Both the position numbers and the translations under genes were made by a program. Shown one piece after another: positions 35,349-42,284 of a stretch of DNA of 64,000 nt. Every line of letters begins with the position of its first letter. Position 1 is the stretch's first letter. This DNA comes from Jiulongibacter sp024742395 (GTDB lineage Bacteria > Bacteroidota > Bacteroidia > Cytophagales > Spirosomataceae): positions 4,526,001 through 4,590,000 of the forward strand of contig OZ252236.1 in assembly GCA_965249455.1 (NCBI GenBank), given 5' to 3'. Under the pieces are notes generated by a model, which saw nothing but the letters and a program-made list of their open reading frames with translations, made no database searches and had not been told where the DNA came from.

Positions 35349-35987
35349 TTATAACCTTCCTTTATCTAATTCATCCTGCCATTTCTTAAGCTCATCCCAT
35401 TTACCATCTCTGGCCAGCTCAGCCTGTTTTGGCCATGTAGCCGGATTATGCATCTGAAATCTAGGACCTGCATCTGAAAGGATGCCTTTCAAAGTATCTA
35501 CAGAAGCCTTGGATAAATCATCAAAAGAGTATATACCTGCGGCGTGGCACAGACCTTCTATTTTAGGGCCAATACCTTCTACTACTTTTAAATCATCCTT
35601 CTTCTTTGGTTTTGATGTTAGAGCGGCTACAGGAGCGGTAACACCGGCTTTTGCAGAGGTCGCTGCTCCGCCTATTGCACCAGCGGCAGCTCCAGCGGCA
35701 GCAGCTGCCAGCTTCGCCTTATTACATGCATCTAAGTCCGCTTCTAATTTGCTTATTTTGGTTTTATAACCTTCAATATCAACATTTGCGGCTCCTGACA
35801 CCTTATTCTTTCTGCAGGCCTCTAATTCACCTTCAAGGAAGTTGATTCTATCCTGAAGTTCTGCTGCGTGAGATTTATAACGGTTAATTCTTCTGTTCAT
35901 CCACCACCATAAAAGTAATGCCGGAATAAGCCACAGAAAGAAGATATCCAAAGGGAAGTTATTTATAAGACAATTTATATTTTCCAT
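35349..35987 (-). CDS. membrane-anchored coiled-coil protein with helix-hairpin-helix domain
   Basis: A 212-residue protein with an N-terminal transmembrane helix (about 12-28), a coiled coil (about 30-85), an Ala/Gly-rich linker (about 90-125) and a C-terminal helix-hairpin-helix domain (about 130-210) with KVVEGIGPKIEGLCHAAGIY and SDAGPRFQMHNPATWPKQAE. The last domain resembles the extra C-terminal domain of Bacteroidota ribosomal protein bL21, which ends in a similar KWDELKKWQDEL. Function is unknown; nucleic-acid binding near the membrane is possible. It starts 23 bases after the OmpA gene and forms a two-gene operon with it. Confidence 0.78.
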   Translation of the reverse strand: MENINCLINNFPLDIFFLWLIPALLLWWWMNRRINRYKSHAAELQDRINFLEGELEACRKNKVSGAANVDIEGYKTKISKLEADLDACNKAKLAAAAAGAAAGAIGGAATSAKAGVTAPVAALTSKPKKKDDLKVVEGIGPKIEGLCHAAGIYSFDDLSKASVDTLKGILSDAGPRFQMHNPATWPKQAELARDGKWDELKKWQDELDKGRL

Positions 35988-36010
35988 TTCTAATTATGAG
36001 TTAATTTTTT

Positions 36011-36622
36011 TTATTGTGTTAATCCTATAGTGACTCTTCTGTTAAGAGCCTTTCCTTCTGGACTATCATTAGGTCCTTTTGGCTCACGCTCACCTCTACC
36101 TGTAGTTACCAATTGGTTCTCCGAAAAACCTTCTGATACCAGAAGTTGCTTAACCACATTTGCTCTTTCCAGTGACAATCTATCATTGGTGGTATTAGAG
36201 CCATCACTATCAGTGTGGCCTATCAAAGACAATTTTCTATCAGGATGGGCCGCTAAGTATCTTTTTGCGGTAGCGAGGAAGTTTTCAATTTCAGGGGTTC
36301 GGCTAATGTCAGAATTGGCCGTTTGGAAATAGATATCTAAAGGTTTAAACAATAATTCTTCCTCTTCTGCTTCGGTCATTTCTTCTTCAGCATCAGGTTC
36401 TACGGCAACAGGCATTTCTGCTGCGGGTGCCATTGACTCTGAAGAGCTGTCTGATTCTTGAACAGCGTACTCACCAGACATGCATCCTGGTTTTCTTTCG
36501 CAATTCCAAAACCAACTGTAAAGAAGTGACCCTAACAGAATCAAAAGGGGAACAAAAAATCTGCTCATGATTACTCTGGGTTTAGGGGTTACTTTTAATT
36601 TATTCTGTGTTTTTGACGACAC
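36011..36622 (-). CDS. OmpA-family peptidoglycan-binding membrane protein
   Basis: A 203-residue protein with one N-terminal membrane helix (about 20-38), a short Cys-containing segment (FWNCERKPGCM), an acidic Ser/Glu/Ala-rich linker (about 55-90) and a C-terminal OmpA domain (about 95-203) with LSLIGHTDSDGSNTTNDRLS and the arginine-containing end ALNRRVTIGL that bind diaminopimelate. It probably anchors an inner-membrane complex to the cell wall. The helix-hairpin-helix protein gene follows on the same strand, so a complex of the two is plausible. Confidence 0.88.
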   Translation of the reverse strand: MSSKTQNKLKVTPKPRVIMSRFFVPLLILLGSLLYSWFWNCERKPGCMSGEYAVQESDSSSESMAPAAEMPVAVEPDAEEEMTEAEEEELLFKPLDIYFQTANSDISRTPEIENFLATAKRYLAAHPDRKLSLIGHTDSDGSNTTNDRLSLERANVVKQLLVSEGFSENQLVTTGRGEREPKGPNDSPEGKALNRRVTIGLTQ

Positions 36623-36688
36623 AGGGACTTTTTTGTCACATTAAATATACAATTATCGATTTGTTTTGAAAGCGGCCTGACTAAAAAA

Positions 36689-36729
36689 ATAAGGCTAAGT
36701 CCCACATAATGTGACACTCAGCCTTATTA
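36689..36729 (-). terminator. terminator after rho
   Basis: A stem of about 13 bp (AATAAGGCTGAGT with one mismatch to its partner AATAAGGCTAAGT) topped by a CACAT/ATGTG hairpin and followed on the minus strand by seven T. Confidence 0.88.
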
Positions 36730-36751
36730 AAAGTACTTATTTGATTATAAG

Positions 36752-38419
36752 TTACCTGTTCATTGTCATCAAGAACTCTTCATTATTTCTGGTTCCTTTC
36801 ATCTTATCTAAAAGAAATTCCATTGACTCCATAGGATTCATATCACCTATATACTTTCTCAGTAACCATATCTTATTCATTTCATCTTTTGACATCAATA
36901 GATCCTCTCTTCGTGTACCTGAAGTAAGAATGTCAATAGATGGGAATACTCGCTTGTTTGCCAATCTCCTATCTAATTGCAGTTCCATATTACCGGTACC
37001 TTTGAATTCTTCAAAAATCACCTCATCCATCTTAGAACCCGTGTCTATTAAAGCAGTAGCAATAATAGTTAATGACCCACCATTTTCAATGTTTCTGGCT
37101 GCACCAAAGAACCTTTTCGGCTTGTGCAAAGCCTTGGCATCCACACCACCGGAAAGAATCTTTCCAGATGAAGGAACCACTGTATTATGAGCTCTTGCCA
37201 GTCTTGTAATGGAGTCAAGAAGTATGACAACATCATGACCAGATTCAGTTAATCTTTTAGCTTTCTCCAGTACCATTCCTGATACTTTCACGTGCTTATC
37301 GGCAGTTTCGTCAAAAGTAGAAGATATTACCTCAGCCCTAACTGAACGAGCCATATCAGTCACCTCTTCCGGGCGTTCATCTATAAGCAAAATGATCAAG
37401 TAGATTTCGGGGTGATTACGAGCAATTGCATTCGCAATCTCTTTAAGAAGAACTGTTTTACCAGTTTTCGGCTGTGCCACAATCATACCACGCTGTCCTT
37501 TTCCAATAGGTGCAAAAAGATCCAGCACCCTGGTAGACATAATCTCTGGCTTTGTAGAAAGTGAGATTTTTTCGTTCGGGAAAAGAGGGGTCAAATACTC
37601 AAAAGGAATTCGGTCTCTGATTTCTTCTGAGGTCTTTCCATTAACCGATATTACTTTTAATAATGCAAAGTACTTCTCTCCATCTTTAGGCGGACGAACG
37701 GTACCCCGTATAGTATCACCTGTTTTTAGTCCAAAGAGTTTTATTTGAGATGGAGAAACATATATATCATCCGGACTGGCCAAATAATCAAAATCCGGAG
37801 ATCTTAAAAAGCCATAGCTACCTTCTGACATGATCTCCAAAACACCTTCGTTATCAATAAGACCATCAAATTCCTTAACCAGGTTATTGAATTGTCTCTT
37901 AATATCTTTTGAATAATCATCTCTCTTCTTTCTTTCTACCGGATCTTCCTCTGCCTGATCATCGTTTTCATCTGACATACCAGAAACATCTGAAAGGCCC
38001 AGATCTTCATCGGTAATATCTGGAATTTCTTCCTCCAGATCAGACAAATCAATTTCATCTTCAGAGTTATCGGATCCGCTATTGTTTCGGCCGGAGCTAC
38101 CACCTTCTGGTCTGCTTATACGCTTACGCGTACGTGGCCTTTTAGAACCACCATCATTGGCCTCCTCTTTCTTTTTGTCCCTATTCTCAGACTTTTTCTC
38201 TCTGTTGTCTGTGCTCTCGGCCCTTTTCTCTCTTTCGTCTTCTTTTCTTTCTTTAGGAGCCGGCTTTTCCTGTTTTGTTTCAGCTTTTTTAGGAGCTTTC
38301 TCAAGAATGCCATTAATAAGATCTGCTTTTTTCAAGCCTTTGATATCTATTCCCAGCTCAGTTGCCATTGTCTTTAATTCTGACAACAATTTGACTTTAA
38401 GGTCTTTTTCTTGGTACAT
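36752..38419 (-). CDS. rho: transcription termination factor Rho with extended disordered N-terminus
   Basis: Hexameric RNA-dependent ATPase that ends transcription. The 555-residue length exceeds the usual 420 because of a charged low-complexity insert (about 45-175) rich in Lys, Arg, Glu, Asp and Ser, placed between the N-terminal Rho_N helices and the cold-shock-like RNA-binding domain (EGVLEIMSEGSYGFLRSP). The ATPase core has Walker A in IVAQPKTGKT (about 311-320), Walker B in DVVILLDSITRLARAHN and the Q/R-loops in SGGVDAKALHKPKRFFGAARN. A disordered insert is a feature of Bacteroidota Rho; in Bacteroides it has been linked to phase separation. A promoter and a leader of about 185 bases precede it. 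Confidence 0.97.
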   Translation of the reverse strand: MYQEKDLKVKLLSELKTMATELGIDIKGLKKADLINGILEKAPKKAETKQEKPAPKERKEDEREKRAESTDNREKKSENRDKKKEEANDGGSKRPRTRKRISRPEGGSSGRNNSGSDNSEDEIDLSDLEEEIPDITDEDLGLSDVSGMSDENDDQAEEDPVERKKRDDYSKDIKRQFNNLVKEFDGLIDNEGVLEIMSEGSYGFLRSPDFDYLASPDDIYVSPSQIKLFGLKTGDTIRGTVRPPKDGEKYFALLKVISVNGKTSEEIRDRIPFEYLTPLFPNEKISLSTKPEIMSTRVLDLFAPIGKGQRGMIVAQPKTGKTVLLKEIANAIARNHPEIYLIILLIDERPEEVTDMARSVRAEVISSTFDETADKHVKVSGMVLEKAKRLTESGHDVVILLDSITRLARAHNTVVPSSGKILSGGVDAKALHKPKRFFGAARNIENGGSLTIIATALIDTGSKMDEVIFEEFKGTGNMELQLDRRLANKRVFPSIDILTSGTRREDLLMSKDEMNKIWLLRKYIGDMNPMESMEFLLDKMKGTRNNEEFLMTMNR

Positions 38420-38607
38420 GAAGGTGATATTAAATCTAAATTAGTTTAGAGGAATAATCTGTGCATGCAGACTACATCTAACCGATATGAATACTATATG
38501 TATTATTTCTGAATTGATAATGATAAGGTAGAAGCCTAAATGATTTTGGAATTATGGCTAAACCTTGTGTTGAGATGGAACCGGAGAGATTCGTTCTGAT
38601 TCCGCTA

Positions 38608-38638
38608 CAATGTTAAAACGAAATAACTTACCAGTCAA
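38608..38638 (-). promoter_or_regulatory. probable promoter of rho
   Basis: Minus strand TTG (38636-38638), 20 bases, then TAACATTG (38608-38615), one mismatch from TAnnTTTG. It predicts an untranslated leader of about 185 bases; a short stem GGAATC/GGTTCC is possible in it. Rho genes in other bacteria are autoregulated in the leader. Confidence 0.45.
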
Positions 38639-38660
38639 TACATTTGAAAAAGAATATTTC

Positions 38661-39437
38661 TCAAACGTCTATTTTTCCTACAAAAACCTGAATTGCAGGC
38701 CCTGATAACCAAATCTCACTGAAAGATCCACTCTTTTCTGCATTATAAGAAACCTCCAGCTCTCCGCCTTTGGTTAGGATTTTTACCGATGATGTCAAGG
38801 CCCGCTCAGTAAATCTATCTAAAGCACATGCAGTTACACCTGTTCCACAAGAGTAAGTTTCGTCCTCTACTCCTCTTTCATACGTTCTTACTTTTATATT
38901 CAGATCGTCAATAACTTCGACAAAGTTCACATTTGTACCTCCTTTTTCCTGCCAGAAATCAGAATAACGAATAGCTTTACCTTCAGCTACTACATCGAAA
39001 TTATCAATATCCGTTACATACTTAACCACATGCGGAGAACCCGTATTGTAGAAACGAGAGCCGCCCATTTCCTTTGAACTCTCTACATCAGACATTTTTA
39101 GTGAAACGATTTCGCCATGTACATTTGCCTCATGAGGGCCGTCAACAGCGATAAAAGAAGTACTCTCATCAAAAACACCCAAATCATGAGCAAATCTGAC
39201 GGTACATCTGCCTCCATTCCCACACATACTTCCTTCTCTACCGTCAGCATTAAAATAGACCATTCTGAAATCAAATCCCTCAGCTTTCTGAAGAAGTATT
39301 AGACCATCAGCTCCAATACCAAATCTACGATCGCACAAGAATTCAATTTGAGGCTGATTGAGATCAAACATACCTGTTCTGTCATCAATCATGATGAAAT
39401 CATTACCAGTACCTTGATATTTATTAAAGGATAACAT
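38661..39437 (-). CDS. dapF: diaminopimelate epimerase
   Basis: Converts LL- to meso-diaminopimelate for peptidoglycan and lysine. Residue count 258 and two symmetric domains match the family. The two catalytic cysteines are C72 in GSMCGNGGRC and C197 in YSCGTGVTAC, and the N-terminal KYQGTGNDFIMID and GADGLI segments are standard. It lies between rplS and rho on the same strand, with rplS ended by its own terminator, so dapF has a separate transcript. Confidence 0.97.
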   Translation of the reverse strand: MLSFNKYQGTGNDFIMIDDRTGMFDLNQPQIEFLCDRRFGIGADGLILLQKAEGFDFRMVYFNADGREGSMCGNGGRCTVRFAHDLGVFDESTSFIAVDGPHEANVHGEIVSLKMSDVESSKEMGGSRFYNTGSPHVVKYVTDIDNFDVVAEGKAIRYSDFWQEKGGTNVNFVEVIDDLNIKVRTYERGVEDETYSCGTGVTACALDRFTERALTSSVKILTKGGELEVSYNAEKSGSFSEIWLSGPAIQVFVGKIDV

Positions 39438-39496
39438 AAAATAAAATGGATTTCGTTAACAGATAAGTTAACTGCCCTAGGATAAGATAGCTTTTA

Positions 39497-39528
39497 CAAA
39501 AAAAGCCGCCTCATCAAGGCGGCGTTTT
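39497..39528 (-). terminator. rplS terminator
   Basis: Minus strand GCCGCC-TTGATGA-GGCGGC followed by seven or more T, 45 bases after the rplS stop. Confidence 0.92.
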
Positions 39529-39573
39529 CCAACACAAATTATGAAAAAGCTATTACTTATAATCTTAAATATC

Positions 39574-39930
39574 TTATTTCTTCAATTCTTTGATCTTAGC
39601 CGCTCTACCATGCTTGTTTCTTAGGTAGTACAACTTAGCTCTTCTTACTTTTCCTCTTCTCAGTACTTCTATCTTCTCAATACTTGGAGACAATATAGGA
39701 AAAATTCTCTCAACACCAATACCGTTAGAAATTTTTCTAACCGTGAAGGTTTCACCGTTTGTTCCAAAGTTTTTACGTTGGATTACAGCTCCTTGAAATA
39801 CCTGAATACGCTCCTTGTTTCCTTCTTTGATACGTACGTGAACATTTACAGTATCACCAGCCTTAAAATCTGGAGTCTCTGTTTTTTCTGGTGCTAAAGC
39901 CAGTTCGATCTCTCTAATCAAATCGCTCAT
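39574..39930 (-). CDS. rplS: 50S ribosomal protein L19
   Basis: Large-subunit protein at the interface with the 30S subunit. The 118-residue sequence has the family core GDTVNVHVRIKEGNKERIQV, VFQGAVIQRKNFGTNGETFT, and the basic C-terminal RRGKVRRAKLYYLRNKHGRA. It stands apart from the rpsP-rimM-trmD group found with it in many bacteria, and has its own promoter and terminator. Confidence 0.98.
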   Translation of the reverse strand: MSDLIREIELALAPEKTETPDFKAGDTVNVHVRIKEGNKERIQVFQGAVIQRKNFGTNGETFTVRKISNGIGVERIFPILSPSIEKIEVLRRGKVRRAKLYYLRNKHGRAAKIKELKK

Positions 39931-40010
39931 TTTCTTATTTTTAAATCGTTATTACATTCAAGAAAGAGGCTACTATTCAGGATAATTGCAGCGTATCTAA
40001 AAACAGGATG

Positions 40011-40041
40011 CAAAAGTACTACTTAAAAAACTTTTTTCAAA
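40011..40041 (-). promoter_or_regulatory. Bacteroidota-type promoter of rplS
   Basis: Minus strand TTTG (40038-40041), exactly 19 bases, then TACTTTTG (40011-40018). Both elements are perfect matches, giving a leader of about 75 bases. Confidence 0.85.
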
Positions 40042-40111
40042 TACCTTTAAGACAATTTCTTCCGGAAACGATTGATATTCAATACCGACACACTATTCGC
40101 AATTAGTTCGG

Positions 40112-40119
40112 TATTTTTG
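40112..40119 (+). promoter_or_regulatory. possible -7 element of ispE
   Basis: TATTTTTG fits TAnnTTTG 24 bases before the ispE start. No TTG is seen at the proper distance upstream, so the site is weak. Confidence 0.35.
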
Positions 40120-40142
40120 CGAACAAAGACAGCAAAAGAAGT

Positions 40143-40952
40143 ATGATCAGCTTCCCGAATGCCAAAATTAACATTGGCCTTTACATCACTGACAAAAGAG
40201 CAGATGGCTACCATAATATAGAATCCATTTTTTATCCTATCGCCTGGCAAGATGCTCTGGAAGCTCTGCCTTCTGAGAAATTAAGTTTTGAGAGTAGTGG
40301 ATTAGAAATTCCCGGAAAGCCTGAGAACAATTTAATTTTAAAGGCCTTTCATCTATTAAAAGATTCTTTAGGTGGCCATGCGGCCAAGTTTCATTTACAT
40401 AAAGTTATTCCTATGGGTGCCGGCCTAGGCGGCGGCTCTGCCGATGGTGCCTTTACTCTTAAACTTCTAAACGAACTTTTTGAGCTTGGCCTTGCCAATG
40501 AAATCCTTAAAAACCTGGCCGCAGAGCTTGGAAGCGATTGCCCATTCTTTATTGAAAACAAACCAGTCTTTTGCTATGATAGAGGTATCAGCTTTAAAGA
40601 AATAAGCTTAGATCTAAGTTCTTATTATATCGTAGTAATAAACCCATCTATTCATATCAGCACCGCAGAAGCTTATGCTTCCATTACACCTCAAAAAACT
40701 AAAGTGAATTTGATGGAAGTAATTAAACAACCATTGAGCCAATGGAAAGGACAAATAGAAAACGATTTTGAAAAGCCGTTATCGGTTAAGTACCCGTTAA
40801 TTGCCGAATTAAAAGAAAATCTTTACCAAAATGGAGCGACTTACGCCTCCATGACTGGTAGCGGCTCTACAGTATACGGTATTTTCGAAAACGAACCCGA
40901 TTTAAAAAACCAATTTGATGACTTTACTGTTTGGAGAGGTAAAATGCTTTGA
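40143..40952 (+). CDS. ispE: 4-diphosphocytidyl-2-C-methyl-D-erythritol kinase
   Basis: GHMP kinase of the non-mevalonate isoprenoid pathway. The 269-residue sequence has the N-terminal NAKINIGLYITDKRADGYHNI, the glycine-rich ATP loop PMGAGLGGGSADGAF (about 91-105), and the third motif SMTGSGSTVYGIF near the C-terminus. It shows the pathway for isopentenyl diphosphate is MEP-type. Its last four bases overlap the start of the cytochrome-oxidase-like gene, so the two are coupled. Confidence 0.96.
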   Translation: MISFPNAKINIGLYITDKRADGYHNIESIFYPIAWQDALEALPSEKLSFESSGLEIPGKPENNLILKAFHLLKDSLGGHAAKFHLHKVIPMGAGLGGGSADGAFTLKLLNELFELGLANEILKNLAAELGSDCPFFIENKPVFCYDRGISFKEISLDLSSYYIVVINPSIHISTAEAYASITPQKTKVNLMEVIKQPLSQWKGQIENDFEKPLSVKYPLIAELKENLYQNGATYASMTGSGSTVYGIFENEPDLKNQFDDFTVWRGKML

Positions 40953-41539
40953 TGGAAAACTCATGGACTAAAAGAAGGGAACCTTTTCAATTCATGCTTT
41001 ATCTTGGCCTGATAAGCAGTGCCTTGCTTTTCCTTTTCATTATTTTAGTTTTTGTTAAAAAAGAATTGGTCAATCAGGATATCCCTTTAAAGATCCCTAA
41101 AGTTTTTTGGTTTAGCACGCTTGCCATACTATTGAGCAGTCTCACCATTTGGCAGGCACAAAAATCGATGGAATTGCAAAAATTCAAGGAATATAGGCAG
41201 TATATCATCAGCACATACTTCCTGGCCCTGGCATTTCTACTTTTCCAGTTTTGGGGTTGGATGGATTTGTTAAACAACAATGTTTTGCCTTCTAATAACA
41301 CAGGAGGTTCTTTCATCTTTATTTTATCAGGGCTACACGTTATTCATACATTAGGCGGTCTTGTAGCTCTTGGAATGGTCCTATATAATTCTTTAAAAAA
41401 CAGATCATTTATCGACTCCTTTGTGGAGAGCGTAAATCCTCCAAACCAACTTCGTTTAAGGCTAATTTCTATTTACTGGCATTTTGTAGATGTAGTCTGG
41501 ATCGTGATATTTCTATTTCTGCTTTGGCATGCTTCATGA
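40949..41539 (+). CDS. heme-copper oxidase subunit III family protein
   Basis: A 196-residue five-helix membrane protein. The fourth helix with FILSGLHVIHTLGGLVAL and the final IYWHFVDVVWIVIFLFLLW are the conserved features of cytochrome c oxidase subunit III, which stabilises proton uptake. ATG 40949 and ATG 40952 are both usable. No oxidase subunit I or II gene is next to it, and the gene is coupled to ispE, so it may be an auxiliary copy; main cox genes are expected elsewhere. The stop directly abuts that of the convergent GLPGLI gene. Confidence 0.9.
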   Translation: MMENSWTKRREPFQFMLYLGLISSALLFLFIILVFVKKELVNQDIPLKIPKVFWFSTLAILLSSLTIWQAQKSMELQKFKEYRQYIISTYFLALAFLLFQFWGWMDLLNNNVLPSNNTGGSFIFILSGLHVIHTLGGLVALGMVLYNSLKNRSFIDSFVESVNPPNQLRLRLISIYWHFVDVVWIVIFLFLLWHAS

Positions 41540-42283
41540 TTAATACCTAATCTCCCAAACCCAGCTCCTTTCTGCTTTTACAGCTGTTTTCTTAAATTCT
41601 GCAACTAGAGCATCATACTCCGCCTGATTCACTTCTTTTCCTTTTAATTTTTTAGGAAATTTTATCTCCTCTGCCGGCTCGCCAAAAGTGATTTTCTCTG
41701 CCTCTACAATGAGCATACCATTATTTACATCATAACCGAGAATTAAACCCGGTAAGCCGTGTAACTCTTCAGGGCCTGTAGGAACAGGAATATCAGCCGC
41801 AAACCAAGCAACGATTTTCTGATCTTTTAATGTGTCTTCTGTTGTAGCTTTCATGCACATATGCCCCTGTATTTCACGCAGTTCATTCATTACTTTCCAT
41901 TTTGGCGGAGTCAAAACATCCTGAATAACATAGGTTTTGCCCATGCTTTCAACTAATTTCAACAGGTTCTTTTCTTTCAAATTATTTGAAATAATCATAT
42001 CATCTTTCCTCCAGGAATATGATCTCACTTCATAATCTTCACCATAAGTGTACAAGCTTTTTTCAGGCCAAAATTGAAGCTTCATTCTTGTACTATACCC
42101 GTCTTTATTGTTCCAGGAAAGCATGATACGGTCTTTCTCTTGCTCAGAAATGAAAGATTGACTAGCATATATCTTGTCATAAAAAATTTTGTATCTGTAC
42201 TCCACTTCACCCACCAGATTCTGAGTAAATCCCCGAAATACACTGAATATTGATACAAGAATAACTAAACTGACTTTTTTCAT
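41540..42283 (-). CDS. GLPGLI family protein
   Basis: A 247-residue secreted protein named for its signature, here ELHGLPGLILGYDVNNG. A signal peptide ends near FTQ at residue 21. Such proteins are encoded beside CarboxypepD_reg barrels in Bacteroidota and are thought to work with them, perhaps at the cell surface, but the role is not known. The upstream barrel gene ends one base before this start, which fits translational coupling and a two-component envelope system. Confidence 0.92.
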   Translation of the reverse strand: MKKVSLVILVSIFSVFRGFTQNLVGEVEYRYKIFYDKIYASQSFISEQEKDRIMLSWNNKDGYSTRMKLQFWPEKSLYTYGEDYEVRSYSWRKDDMIISNNLKEKNLLKLVESMGKTYVIQDVLTPPKWKVMNELREIQGHMCMKATTEDTLKDQKIVAWFAADIPVPTGPEELHGLPGLILGYDVNNGMLIVEAEKITFGEPAEEIKFPKKLKGKEVNQAEYDALVAEFKKTAVKAERSWVWEIRY

Positions 42284-42284
42284 T

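Noticed and set aside
35482..35769. Plus-strand frame with Ala/Pro repeats
   Set aside because: It is the complement of the Ala-rich linker of the helix-hairpin-helix protein.
38082..38444. Plus-strand Ser/Leu-rich frame
   Set aside because: It is the complement of the Lys/Glu-rich insert of Rho.
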